Below are positions 15,877 to 24,308 of a stretch of 45,188 nucleotides of DNA, piece by piece. The DNA comes from a virus. Below the pieces are notes generated by a model. The model ran no database searches. It saw only the letters and a list, made by a program, of their open reading frames with translations, and was not told the DNA's origin. The stretch spans positions 1-45,188 of IMG/VR virus record IMGVR_UViG_3300011432_000023. The stretch is one strand, 5' to 3'. Within the stretch, counting starts at the first letter, position 1. Every line of letters begins with the position of its first letter. Position numbers and translations under genes: made by a program.

Positions 15877-17796
15877 TTACGGGGCGGTTGGCGCGGCCAT
15901 CTGGCCGGTTATCGCATTCGCCTGCTGCTCGGCGCTCGGTGGACCGCTAGGGCCTTCTCCGCCCGGCCCGGGTCCACCCTGAGGCGGGCCACCCGGAGCC
16001 ACGCCCATGCTCATCGCCACCTGCTGCATAATCTGGCCGGTGAGTACACCAATCATCGCCTGCTTGATGTCGTTCAGGTCGCGGTTGGAGCGGAGCCCGT
16101 AGAATTGCAGCGTGCGCCGCAACATCGTGTCGCTGGATGCGAGCACCTGCATGAGCTGCGGATTGCTGAAGAGAGAGAGCACCTGATTCCACTGCTCGCG
16201 GCGTCGGTCCTCGCTGTCCGGGGCGATGGACTCGATGTCGATTTCGACACCAAAATCCATGTCTCCGATTTCCTTCGCCTGCACGAGCTGCCACGTCTGC
16301 GCGACAGCCATCGACTCCTCCATTGCGGTTGGCGAGGAGGGGTCCACCTGCGTCTTGATCACGAAATCAAGGGACAGCCGGTCGCGCGCCGTCTTCAGGA
16401 TGAGCCAGACGATGCGGGACAGCCAGCCGGCCACGATCTCTCGCGCGAACGTCTCGCGGTGCTTCATGTTCGTGTCGATGATTGACGCCTGGGTCGCGGT
16501 GTCGCTCTCAGCCACACCCTGCGCTTCCCCGCCGATGCCGAGTATGCGAGAGAAATCCGCTTGCGACTGCGGCACGGCCTGCATCGCCGCGGAACCGAGC
16601 TGCGCATCCTCAATCGGACGGAGAGCACCGGCCACGTTCTCGATGACAACCTGCCCGTCGATAGGCGGGCCGGTCAGCTTGTCGATCTCGACCGCCTCCA
16701 TCCCACCGGCTCGCATCGCGTAGCGTCGGACGAAGCGGCGACGGTGCGACTTCATCATGTTCCGCGCTTCGTTCATTTCGAGCTGCGGGCTCACGCCGCC
16801 CGCGAGCCAAGGCATCGGCAACGCGGAGTCGAGTAGCTCGTGGAACTTCAGCATAGCAAGCGGTAGGTACTCGAACGGCTCGTTTTCGAGCAGGAAGTAG
16901 CATCCGTCCTCACGGAAGACGTGCCGCATCTTCGTGCGTAGATCCCAAAAGCGCCAAACCTTGTGCATCCCCATCTTCGCGGCGTCCTCGTCATCCTCGT
17001 CACCGTTCGAGACTCGGCTCTCCGGGTGCTGGTAGTCGCCGCCGGGCTTGATCTCGTCGAGTGCCTCGGGGTTATAGAACGCGTTCCTCTTCAAGTCCGA
17101 AGGCCACGCCCAGTCGTAATAGGCTACCCAGTCGTTCCGGTGCAGGAGGTTGTGCGACACTGCCGGGAAGCGGAAGTGCTTCGCCGGGATGCGCTTGACG
17201 AAGAGCAGCTCGCTCTCGATGATCGTCGCTGGCTGGAGCACGGGGCCGTTCTCGTCCGTCAGCGCCCCACCCTTCTCGTCGAGCGCGGGCTTGCCTACGT
17301 TCGGATTCTCGATCGGGTTCGCGCTGTAGCCGACTTCCACGACACCGAATCGGTAAAGCGACTCCTTCGTCGCAAGCAGTGTCTCCTCGCGAAACGCCGT
17401 GTCAGGGTCGTGGATGAAGTGGTTCGCGATCTCCTCAATGAGCTTCGCACGGTCATCGAGGTTCGCGCCCAAGTCGTCCGCACGGCCCGGCCGCATCGAG
17501 ACATGGACGCGGGGTCGCTGGTACATCAGCTGTGGGAGGCGCACTTCGACCGCGGGGAAGAACTGGTTCAGGATGTAGTAGTCGTCACCCTGATCGCCCG
17601 ACTCTTGCTGCCCGGCGTAGAACTCCTCCAGCGTGTCGCAGTTGAACTTCTCCTCCCAATCCGCGTGCGTCTGCCCGGAGTCGGTGAGGCGCTTCACCAA
17701 CTGCTTGAGGCGCTTCTTCTGCGCTTCCTGGTCGTCGGTGGCCTCAAGTGGGGCCTCCTCCTGCTGCGGTTCGGGGGTTTCCTGCTCGTAAGCCAT
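15877..17796 (-). CDS. Portal protein
   Basis: 639 residues from ATG at 17796 (GGAG 6 bases upstream; it follows the terminase stop by 2 bases). An in-frame GTG at 17814 is less likely. The N-terminus is acidic and Gln-rich. A 'DDYYILNQFFPAVEVRLPQL' segment, long helices around residues 330-460, and a Pro/Gly-rich tail fit podoviral portal proteins of roughly this length. It is immediately downstream of the large terminase. The portal forms the ring through which DNA is packaged and ejected. Confidence 0.85.
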   Translation of the reverse strand: MAYEQETPEPQQEEAPLEATDDQEAQKKRLKQLVKRLTDSGQTHADWEEKFNCDTLEEFYAGQQESGDQGDDYYILNQFFPAVEVRLPQLMYQRPRVHVSMRPGRADDLGANLDDRAKLIEEIANHFIHDPDTAFREETLLATKESLYRFGVVEVGYSANPIENPNVGKPALDEKGGALTDENGPVLQPATIIESELLFVKRIPAKHFRFPAVSHNLLHRNDWVAYYDWAWPSDLKRNAFYNPEALDEIKPGGDYQHPESRVSNGDEDDEDAAKMGMHKVWRFWDLRTKMRHVFREDGCYFLLENEPFEYLPLAMLKFHELLDSALPMPWLAGGVSPQLEMNEARNMMKSHRRRFVRRYAMRAGGMEAVEIDKLTGPPIDGQVVIENVAGALRPIEDAQLGSAAMQAVPQSQADFSRILGIGGEAQGVAESDTATQASIIDTNMKHRETFAREIVAGWLSRIVWLILKTARDRLSLDFVIKTQVDPSSPTAMEESMAVAQTWQLVQAKEIGDMDFGVEIDIESIAPDSEDRRREQWNQVLSLFSNPQLMQVLASSDTMLRRTLQFYGLRSNRDLNDIKQAMIGVLTGQIMQQVAMSMGVAPGGPPQGGPGPGGEGPSGPPSAEQQANAITGQMAAPTAP

Positions 17797-17798
17797 GC

Positions 17799-19457
17799 TT
17801 ATCTCCGTGCCCACTGCCGGGCGAGGGAATCGAGGCGCGCCCGACGAGCGAGCTGCTTGTGCAGACCACCCTTCCGGGCCGCGACCATTGCTGCCTTGAC
17901 GGCGTTGAACGACCCGGCGGGCGCCTGCTTTGAAACTTCGATGAATCCGGGCGCGCGAGAGGCGATGAAGTAGCGGAGCGTATCGTAGGCATGGTCCGGA
18001 ATCGTGTCTACGCGCTCCTCACTGAAAATCGGCTTTCCCAGGTGAGTGCCGACCTTTTCTCGACGCTGTGCGTTCGTCTGGAGGCTCAGATTTTCGACTC
18101 CGAGCGGATATCGATCGGTTTTGCGGATGAAGTAGAGCCGCGGAGCGCCTAATTTGCCCGTTACAGGGTGTTTCCGGTTCGGGTCGATGCGCAGATACTC
18201 GTTGATGCGGTTCCGAGTGCCCATTTCGTCGTTGTCGGCCTTCTCCCAAAAGATCGCGGTGCGCTTGTCGCCCATACTCACGTCCGCGTACTCGTCCGCG
18301 ACACTCCACAGGTCGCCTTTGTGCTGCTCCTTGCGGAAAATCGAGGGGTCAGCGAGCTGGCGCATGTAGGATTCGGGCCGCTCGGTGAACACACCGCTCA
18401 ACTGCGCGATGGCATGCCTGTGCGTGCTGATGGAGGGCAGCGCGGCGTAGTACTCGCGGTACGCGAACACGTTCCCGAACTTGTCCACCGCCCACCAGAC
18501 ACAGCACGTTGGAGCAGTGTCGCCGTGGTCAAAGGTCCGATGTAGAGTGCATTCGCTAAGGAGCTGTTGAACGAAGCCGGGATCTCCGTCGAGGATCGAG
18601 AGCTGGCTGATTTCATGGATTTGACCTTCGGGAATCCCCCACTCCCCGCGCCGATAGCGCTTCTGGAAGCTCTCGTCCTGCGTCATGAGCTGCTTGAGCG
18701 CAGCTTTCGCAAGGAACTTGTTCGAGTCGGACGACATCGTGATCATCCGGTAGCCCTGCTCCTTGTAGGAAGGTAGCGGCTCAGCCGTGTTCGGGTCGAG
18801 GCCAGGGCTCCGGTCGTGATCGGGGCTCTCCGGATGGAAGCGTCGGTAGATCCAGTGCAGCTCGTTGTCCGGGTTGCACGCGATGATCATGAACGGTGGC
18901 ACTGAAACGCGCCCGTCTTCGCCCGTACACTCCTCCGTGAGCCACTTCGGGATCTTCGCCTGATCCCACCGGCCGAGACGCGAGGAAAGCAAGTCGAAAA
19001 CTTCCTCGCTCAGCTCCTCAGCTTGGTCGAGAAACACCCCGTTGATCTCCAGCCCGCGGATGACAGTCGCTACTTCCGGGTCATCGAAATAGAGCCAGTA
19101 GATTTCCGACCCGTTGTTCAGCCGTAGGATCTTCTCAGTATCGGCGCGGCGTCCGAAGGGGTGGTACGCCGCCGGTGGACAGAGCTTGAAGAACGTTTGC
19201 ATTGTCGTCTTCTGCAACTCGGTCCAGCGACGCCGGCCAATCACCCATCGAGAGCCGGGAAAGACATCCGCCAGCCACAAGATTTTCAGACACCCGACGA
19301 AGGACTTCGCGGAGCCAAAGCCGCCGGAAAGACACAGGGGCGTGGGACCCCATTCAAAGCCCTCCTTCTGCTGCGGAGAAGCCCAAGCGAGCTGAGTTGT
19401 TTTCGTGACTGGAGCGAGCTGTGTCGCCGAGCGGATCGATTTGTAATTTGAGGGCAA
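17799..19457 (-). CDS. terL: Terminase large subunit (DNA-packaging ATPase/nuclease)
   Basis: 552 residues from TTG at 19457. A Walker A-like 'GGFGSAKS' is at residues 45-52, and the Walker B 'VFLDQAEE' with catalytic Glu is at 141-148. The C-terminal nuclease half begins near 'RTFDHGDTAPTCCVWWA', where Asp supplies a metal ligand of the RNase H-like fold. Length and order are typical. It packages DNA into the prohead through the portal. The non-ATG start follows the upstream stop by one base and lacks a clear ribosome site. Confidence 0.9.
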   Translation of the reverse strand: MPSNYKSIRSATQLAPVTKTTQLAWASPQQKEGFEWGPTPLCLSGGFGSAKSFVGCLKILWLADVFPGSRWVIGRRRWTELQKTTMQTFFKLCPPAAYHPFGRRADTEKILRLNNGSEIYWLYFDDPEVATVIRGLEINGVFLDQAEELSEEVFDLLSSRLGRWDQAKIPKWLTEECTGEDGRVSVPPFMIIACNPDNELHWIYRRFHPESPDHDRSPGLDPNTAEPLPSYKEQGYRMITMSSDSNKFLAKAALKQLMTQDESFQKRYRRGEWGIPEGQIHEISQLSILDGDPGFVQQLLSECTLHRTFDHGDTAPTCCVWWAVDKFGNVFAYREYYAALPSISTHRHAIAQLSGVFTERPESYMRQLADPSIFRKEQHKGDLWSVADEYADVSMGDKRTAIFWEKADNDEMGTRNRINEYLRIDPNRKHPVTGKLGAPRLYFIRKTDRYPLGVENLSLQTNAQRREKVGTHLGKPIFSEERVDTIPDHAYDTLRYFIASRAPGFIEVSKQAPAGSFNAVKAAMVAARKGGLHKQLARRARLDSLARQWARR

Positions 19458-19458
19458 A

Positions 19459-19674
19459 TCAGTGTGCGCGTGGGAGGTGGTCCAGATGCGACTTCACGAC
19501 GTTGAGCACCTGCTCCTGTGTCACATCTCCCATGGTCCACAGCACGACTGCGATCCGGAGACACGCCTCGGCAGCGACCGTCCCTGTCTTCCCCCTCATC
19601 AAGTCGACCATGTCGGCGGCCAGCTCAGAAATCTCATCCTCTTGCGCGTCGCTGAGTCTCCCCACTTCGCTCAT
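19459..19674 (-). CDS. Small helical protein between the terminase subunits
   Basis: 71 residues, ATG overlapping the upstream TGA (ATGA). It is predicted all-helical with an acidic N-terminus and a conserved-looking 'EACLRIAVVLWTMGDVTQEQVLNVV' helix pair. It has no known motif. Its position between the two terminase genes suggests an accessory packaging factor. Confidence 0.6.
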   Translation of the reverse strand: MSEVGRLSDAQEDEISELAADMVDLMRGKTGTVAAEACLRIAVVLWTMGDVTQEQVLNVVKSHLDHLPRAH

Positions 19675-20147
19675 AGCTTCCTCACAGGAACGCGCGTGCC
19701 CTTGGGCAGCGCGAAAATTGGCACGAGTGCGGGCGGCTGGTTGGATGTCGCGCTCACCTGACTGATCTCGTCGGCCATCTCGATAGCTCGCAGGCTGATT
19801 GCCGGGTTGGCGTTCTTGGCGAGCAGGGCCAATCGCTCGGCCCGGGCCTGGACGCTCAGGTTCTTGATGAGGTGGGCGCGGTAGAGTTCCCGCTCCTTCC
19901 CCTGCTTCTCCACATCACTGGGCTTCATGCCCTCGGCGTCCCGGATCTCGGCGACCTGCTGCCGAGCGACCCCTGTCGTCTCCTCGATTGCGGTTAGGGA
20001 CTGGCCCTCGGCGAGCATCAAGACGATCAGGTCGCGCAGGCCCTCGTCGAACCGCGGGCGACGCGCCGGCACGTCGGCCGGCTCCCCGTCGTCGCTGGGG
20101 TCAATCGGTGCTTCGTACGGCGGCTCGTCTGGATCTGGTGCCAACAC
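19671..20147 (-). CDS. Terminase small subunit-like, helix-turn-helix protein
   Basis: 158 residues from GTG at 20147 with an AAGGAG ribosome site. After a Pro/Asp-rich N-terminus, residues about 35-70 form a helix-turn-helix ('GQSLTAIEETTGVARQQVAEI'). A long helix ('AHLIKNLSVQARAERLALLA') follows, then a short C-terminal beta tail. This matches DNA-recognising small terminase subunits. It is the first gene of the late arm, 39 bases below its promoter. Confidence 0.7.
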   Translation of the reverse strand: MLAPDPDEPPYEAPIDPSDDGEPADVPARRPRFDEGLRDLIVLMLAEGQSLTAIEETTGVARQQVAEIRDAEGMKPSDVEKQGKERELYRAHLIKNLSVQARAERLALLAKNANPAISLRAIEMADEISQVSATSNQPPALVPIFALPKGTRVPVRKL

Positions 20148-20185
20148 CCCTTCTCCTTTCTATCCTCATCCCCTGACAACGTCCG

Positions 20186-20214
20186 ATTATACCACAGAAG
20201 AATGCGAATGTCAA
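20186..20214 (-). promoter_or_regulatory. Consensus sigma70 promoter of the late (packaging) operon
   Basis: On the minus strand TTGACA (20214-20209), 17 bases, TATAAT (20191-20186), with an extended TGTGG. The spacer begins with the shared motif CATTCGC. Transcription would start near 20179, giving a leader of about 32 bases before the GTG at 20147. Confidence 0.85.
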
Positions 20215-20233
20215 GCAGAAAATGCATTAATAG

Positions 20234-20276
20234 AAAAATACCCCGAGCGCCCGGCGGGCGCGAGGCCGCTTCGGGG
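20234..20276 (-). terminator. Rho-independent terminator insulating the late promoter
   Basis: On the minus strand CCCCGA (20276-20271) pairs with TCGGGG (20246-20241) around an inner GCGCCC/GGGCGC hairpin, followed by TATTTTTC. It stops minus-strand transcripts coming from the 20.3-20.8 kb region just before the late promoter. Confidence 0.65.
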
Positions 20277-20782
20277 TGGGCCCCCCCCAGGGCGAGGCCC
20301 GGGGTAGGACGGCTCCAGCGGGCACGGGGCCCGGGGTGAGAGCTGGGCCGAGGCAGATGCGGCCCGGTTGGCCCGGCAAGTGTTAACTTCTTGCCTATCA
20401 ACAATATAAAAGGACCCCCGTCCGGGGTAGGGAGGCTCCTGCGGGTCAAGGCTCCCCCGTCCCCTCCCCCCGGGGGGCCCCATTCGGCCTCCCGTCCCCC
20501 CTATCCCCTTGCCGCTCAATCACTTGCGTATGCACAGTGCTTGCGACCCATGCGAGGTCGTAATCACAAATCCGACGGCGAAGCCCTACGAGGCGAGTCC
20601 TGTAGACGCTCTACAGGAGGGTGGGCTAACGCCTTGCCTATCAATAGCATAGGCGGACGCTGCGTACGCAGAGGGCCAAGCGTATGCGCGTAAGCATAGG
20701 CGTATGCAGGGGATAAGGCATAGGGCATAGGGCGAGGGCAAAGGCCGCGGGAGAGAACAGGCGAATCATACGCATTTGCCTG
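20277..20782. other. Divergent non-coding region, candidate replication origin
   Basis: There is no convincing gene in this stretch of about 500 bases. It holds very GC-rich tracts (20275-20340 and 20406-20500), an 8-bp hairpin CCTGTAGA/TCTACAGG (20599-20617), a 12-bp palindrome CTGCGTACGCAG (20660-20671), three copies of GCGTATGC (20526, 20680, 20700) and one long direct repeat described separately. It lies between two divergent promoters. An origin or control region is inferred from repeats and position. Confidence 0.5.
20385..20646 (+). repeat. Direct repeat pair TAAC-nn-CTTGCCTATCAAYA
   Basis: One copy is at 20385-20403 and one at 20628-20646, identical at all but a few bases over about 19 bases and 243 bases apart. 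Both are non-coding. They may bind a phage replication or regulatory protein. Confidence 0.7.
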
Positions 20783-20811
20783 TTGACACCGGGGGGCATA
20801 TGGCCTATTCT
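20783..20811 (+). promoter_or_regulatory. Early promoter
   Basis: TTGACA (20783-20788), 17 bases, TATTCT (20806-20811). Transcription would start near 20818, ahead of the GGAGGAG site at 20834 and the ATG at 20843. Unlike the other phage promoters it has no extended TG. Confidence 0.7.
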
Positions 20812-20842
20812 CCATATGCGCATCGACGCGCGAGGAGGAGAG

Positions 20843-21931
20843 ATGGCCTACAACGGCAAGACACAGAAGACGCGGCAGGGGAAGTGCATACCCTGCGGCG
20901 GGGAAATCAAATGGATACGGGTCGACGGTCGCTGGACGCTGTTCGACAAGGACGCGACCACAAAGCACGTATGCGCGCCGAAGCCCGGGCCCGAGCCGGA
21001 GGCGAAGCCGGAGCCCGCGCCGGAAGCGCCGGAGACGCCAGAACCACAGCTGGACAAAAGGCAGGTGAAAGCACGGTGGCTTGACGACGACAACCTTGCC
21101 GGCCACATTGCGGATATCGATACAAAGCTAGGACTTCTCCAGCAGGACGTGGACGGGCTCAAGAATCACAGCGGCGGAGAGTACCGCTTTAACGCGCTCC
21201 CACCTGTGGGCAAGATCGTCAAGGCTGATGGACATTCGATGATGCCCGAACTTCTGCGGGCACTCGCGGCAGACCAGCCTGCAATGCTCTTCGGTGAGCC
21301 CGGTACGGGCAAGAGCGAGGCTGTACGCGTTGCGGCTCGTGCGCTTGGCCAGCCGTGCACCGAGATAACCCTCGGACCCGCGGACACGCCGTCACGCATC
21401 ATCGGGTACCGCAATCCCACGACAGACAACTACGTCGAAACGGACTTCATCAAGGGGTGGCGCGAGGGGCACGTGTTGCTGATCGACGAAGTGTGTATCG
21501 CAGCACCTGCAGTCCTAACGATCCTCAATCCGGCTTTCGGTGGTGACGGCTCCACGTTCTCAACTCCCGGTGGGATGCTCCCACGACACCCGAATACACG
21601 GCTCGTGATTGCGGACAACACGAACGGGCTTGGGCAGGCCGCTTCCTACCCGACGCGTCGAGCACTCGACATCTCCTTCCGCGCCCGGTTCATCTTCCTC
21701 GAATGGTCCGAAGACAAAGCGCTTACGAAGGCCATCACAGAGCAGATACTTCGCGACCGTGCAGAGGAAGCCGTCACGTTGATTAACGAGTTCCGGACCG
21801 CGCAAAAGCAGGACGAGAACATGATCCCGCGCACCGTCACGCTGCGCATGCTGTACGCCGCGGCGCGACTCATGGCGTGCGATCCGAGACTCAACCCGAC
21901 AACGGCTGTGAAGAAAGCGGCCACGCGATGA
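20843..21931 (+). CDS. MoxR/CobS-like AAA+ ATPase with N-terminal zinc finger
   Basis: 362 residues. The start is the ATG at 20843 with GGAGGAG upstream; the open frame extends back to 20783, but that part is promoter. 'CIPC' (15-18) and a later Cys44 suggest a small zinc site. A Pro/Glu-rich linker (45-70) and a short coiled coil follow. The AAA+ core has Walker A 'GEPGTGKS' at 151-158 and Walker B 'LLIDE' at 212-216, then a sensor-like 'ADNTNG' and an Arg-rich segment. MoxR/CobS ATPases remodel proteins with a vWA partner, and the next gene looks like one. Confidence 0.8.
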   Translation: MAYNGKTQKTRQGKCIPCGGEIKWIRVDGRWTLFDKDATTKHVCAPKPGPEPEAKPEPAPEAPETPEPQLDKRQVKARWLDDDNLAGHIADIDTKLGLLQQDVDGLKNHSGGEYRFNALPPVGKIVKADGHSMMPELLRALAADQPAMLFGEPGTGKSEAVRVAARALGQPCTEITLGPADTPSRIIGYRNPTTDNYVETDFIKGWREGHVLLIDEVCIAAPAVLTILNPAFGGDGSTFSTPGGMLPRHPNTRLVIADNTNGLGQAASYPTRRALDISFRARFIFLEWSEDKALTKAITEQILRDRAEEAVTLINEFRTAQKQDENMIPRTVTLRMLYAAARLMACDPRLNPTTAVKKAATR

Positions 21932-22761
21932 TCACGACACATAAAATTGGGTACGGCTCGACTGTACTTTACCGCGCGACCGCGTCGGAAGCACTTAGGC
22001 ACGCGGTAGAGCAGCCACATAATCACAATATTGGCTATAGTTCACGAACGCATGCGCCGAGTATGGCGTGGGACGAGAATCGCGGATTCGACGGCGCGGT
22101 TAAGGACGCCATGGAGGGTGTCGAAATCAGCCACGACGAACAAATCGTGGTTGAGGCGCTCATTCGCAGACAACGAGAACTCCAGCAAGCCGAAGACTAC
22201 CAATACATCGCGGACCCGGCCCTGGCTGTAGACATAGATCCTGTGCTGGCCTTGCAGGGAGACCCCGATTGTTGGGTTGGCATGGCCCCGTCCGATGTTG
22301 CTACGACGCGTGCGCAGGCTCAAGGTGTCGTCGTGGTCGCCCTACACAACTGGGATTGGATGGTACCTGCGACCACGATCCGGCGTGCGGGCTTCAATGC
22401 GTTCGCACTCTGGCGCGGGCTCGTCTCGCTCGGCATACCCGCCCAGCTGTACGTAGGTCGTGCTACGAGGCATGGCGGCCGATACAACATGCTGTCTCTT
22501 GTCGATCTGACAGGGCTATCACTGCCCGTGATAGCTGCACATCTCAGTCCCGCATGGTTCCGCCGCATCCACTTCGGTATCCAGGAACACGTCGAGGGAC
22601 GAACAGGGATGCCGGTCGCAGCAACCACGTCCTACGGCTCACAGTACTCCCCCGAACAGGCATCCAACATGCTCAGCGCGCTCGGGATTCCGCGCTCGAT
22701 CGTGATGAATGATTCGGGTTACTGTCTTGAGCAGAGACTTCGGAAGGCCCTATGTCAGTAA
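21928..22761 (+). CDS. vWA-like partner protein of the AAA+ ATPase, without a MIDAS motif
   Basis: 277 residues, ATG overlapping the ATPase stop (ATGA). The C-terminal half alternates strands and helices as in a von Willebrand A domain: strand 'GVVVVAL', helix 'AFALWRGLVSLG', strand 'AQLYVG', strand 'LSLVDLTG', strand 'RRIHFGI'. The metal-binding Asp-x-Ser-x-Ser of the first loop is absent. The N-terminal half is helical and acidic. AAA+/vWA pairs with degenerate MIDAS sites occur in phages. The assignment is by fold pattern and gene order. Confidence 0.6.
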   Translation: MITTHKIGYGSTVLYRATASEALRHAVEQPHNHNIGYSSRTHAPSMAWDENRGFDGAVKDAMEGVEISHDEQIVVEALIRRQRELQQAEDYQYIADPALAVDIDPVLALQGDPDCWVGMAPSDVATTRAQAQGVVVVALHNWDWMVPATTIRRAGFNAFALWRGLVSLGIPAQLYVGRATRHGGRYNMLSLVDLTGLSLPVIAAHLSPAWFRRIHFGIQEHVEGRTGMPVAATTSYGSQYSPEQASNMLSALGIPRSIVMNDSGYCLEQRLRKALCQ

Positions 22762-23609
22762 TAATCGGAACGGCGAAAGTCGTTTACGGGCCCAGGATTC
22801 AGAGCAAAGACACGGGCTTCATGCGCGCGGACGGCACCGTATTGATGTGCAAATCTGCAATGACGCCGCTTGTGACCGCACGCCGCGTCCGCGCGACGTA
22901 CTGTCCGCCTGAGCTTGGGCTTAGAACTATGCCAACGCGCGTATCGAACGGTATCGCGCAAACGGCTGATCCCACTTTCACCGCTATCGCTCACCACGCG
23001 AACATTCCCGGGGACACCCCGCTAGATTTTGCATCATGGTGCGCGCAGATATTCGCGCCAGACGACGGCAAAGAACACGCCTATCACGCGGTGATGACAG
23101 TAGACGGTGACGTCTATCTCATCGAAACGGGCGTGGGCAGCGTGTGCGCGGTAGTACCGGACTGGACACAGCTACTGATCGCCGAGCCCGACGTCACAAA
23201 ATGGGAGTGGGTTCTGTCCATGCATACACATCCGGGAGGCACGGCGCCTTCGCAGCAGGACAAGTACGGCGCGTGGGCACAAGACGAAGACATGACCGCA
23301 TGCGGATTTACCGGCATGTCTCAATACGCGACGCTCAACATGTCATCTCGCGCAGCTGAACCTTACGACCCCGAACAACCGCCACAAGGTACGGGCGACA
23401 TAATCGCGATCCTTCCTCTCGACATGCCGAAGGACATGCTTGACAAGCTGATCAAAGCGCTAGGCGGGGAGAACGGGGGCGAAGACGAGAACCCCGAGGG
23501 CGAGGGCGAGGATTACCAGGATGAACACGGGGGCAAGCCCGACCCCGACGAGGCAAAGAACCAAGACGACAAGCGGCACGAGAGCCCGGACGGGTTCGCC
23601 TTCGACTAA
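22752..23609 (+). CDS. JAB/JAMM-domain protein with acidic tail
   Basis: 285 residues; it starts 10 bases inside the previous gene. His158, His160, Ser167 and Asp170 lie in 'HTHPGGTAPSQQD', the HxH...S-x2-D zinc signature of JAMM peptidases. The His-to-Ser spacing is one residue shorter than the usual seven. The N-terminus contains an all-beta region. The last 60 residues are very acidic (Glu/Asp/Gly) and probably disordered. JAMM enzymes remove ubiquitin-like tags or cleave short peptides; the target here is unknown. Third member of an AAA+/vWA/JAB module. Confidence 0.7.
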   Translation: MSVIIGTAKVVYGPRIQSKDTGFMRADGTVLMCKSAMTPLVTARRVRATYCPPELGLRTMPTRVSNGIAQTADPTFTAIAHHANIPGDTPLDFASWCAQIFAPDDGKEHAYHAVMTVDGDVYLIETGVGSVCAVVPDWTQLLIAEPDVTKWEWVLSMHTHPGGTAPSQQDKYGAWAQDEDMTACGFTGMSQYATLNMSSRAAEPYDPEQPPQGTGDIIAILPLDMPKDMLDKLIKALGGENGGEDENPEGEGEDYQDEHGGKPDPDEAKNQDDKRHESPDGFAFD

Positions 23610-23619
23610 GCGAATGCGC

Positions 23620-23638
23620 TTGACACGCGTGCTATACT
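23620..23638 (+). promoter_or_regulatory. Extended -10 promoter with close TTGACA
   Basis: TTGACA (23620-23625), 7 bases, TGC-TATACT (-10 at 23633-23638). The spacing matches the promoter at 9084. GCGAATG sits at 23610, where a normal -35 would lie. Transcription would start near 23645. Confidence 0.5.
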
Positions 23639-23651
23639 AGAATAGGAGACA

Positions 23652-24308
23652 ATGCGAATGGCGAAACTGGCCGATCTACCCACCGCGCAGCGATTCAAGC
23701 TCGATCACATCATCGGCATGTTGTTATCGAAGACCGTAGACGACGCTGGCGTCTGCACTCGGGCCTACGTGCGCATCTGGGACACGAACGATCGCGTAAT
23801 GGTGCGCATCGAAGGCCGCGAGTTTCCCGGGATGAGGAAAAGGGACGTCGATTGGAGCCCGGGCACGAGCGTCGAGCCCATCTCCATCGTCGAGTTCCAG
23901 TCGATCAGTCAGCGCCGGCCCCCGGACCTTGGCGTGATCCCGCGTATTGAGGTACCCGACGAGCCCGCACCCACGGACGAACTTGCCCCGGAACGCATAC
24001 GACGCGAAGACGTTGAACTCGTTGTAGTGGAAGAGGTTACGGTCACGCCCGCGGTGCGCAAGCCCAAGAAGATCCGGCCCGCCCCGAAGCTCGTGTCCTC
24101 CGCGCCGCATACGAGTGTGATCGAGAAGACGATAGCGCAGGGCCGGATCTGTATCTGCGGTTGCGGGGAAGTTGTCGAAAAGACGCTCAAGCGCGGGCAC
24201 TACATGCGCCTACGCAATTGGGCCGACGACCTACGCCGCGGGAAACTTCAGCAGTCCGACATACCGAAGGGTGCGCTCATGCACATGCTCGAAAAGGGGA
24301 TGATCTAA
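23652..24308 (+). CDS. Unrecognised early protein with C-terminal Cys cluster
   Basis: 218 residues. The ATG at 23652 lies 3 bases from AGGAG; the in-frame ATG at 23658 has better spacing (9) and may be the true start. The N-terminal half is an alpha/beta domain. A Pro/Lys/Arg-rich linker runs from about residue 100 to 155. The C-terminal 'RICICGCGE' (about 173-181) and a basic helix suggest a small metal-binding, possibly nucleic-acid-binding, module. It has its own promoter downstream of the AAA+/JAB genes. Confidence 0.65.
   Translation: MRMAKLADLPTAQRFKLDHIIGMLLSKTVDDAGVCTRAYVRIWDTNDRVMVRIEGREFPGMRKRDVDWSPGTSVEPISIVEFQSISQRRPPDLGVIPRIEVPDEPAPTDELAPERIRREDVELVVVEEVTVTPAVRKPKKIRPAPKLVSSAPHTSVIEKTIAQGRICICGCGEVVEKTLKRGHYMRLRNWADDLRRGKLQQSDIPKGALMHMLEKGMI

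Noticed and set aside
20406-20430. Second minus-strand terminator (ACCCC/GGGGT hairpin before CCTTTTAT)
   Set aside because: Short stem and broken T-run; weaker than the one at 20234-20276, so not annotated.
20564-21106. Minus-strand open frame of 180 codons over the origin-like region and the AAA+ gene
   Set aside because: Low-complexity translation with no start signal, covering a promoter and a clear plus-strand gene.
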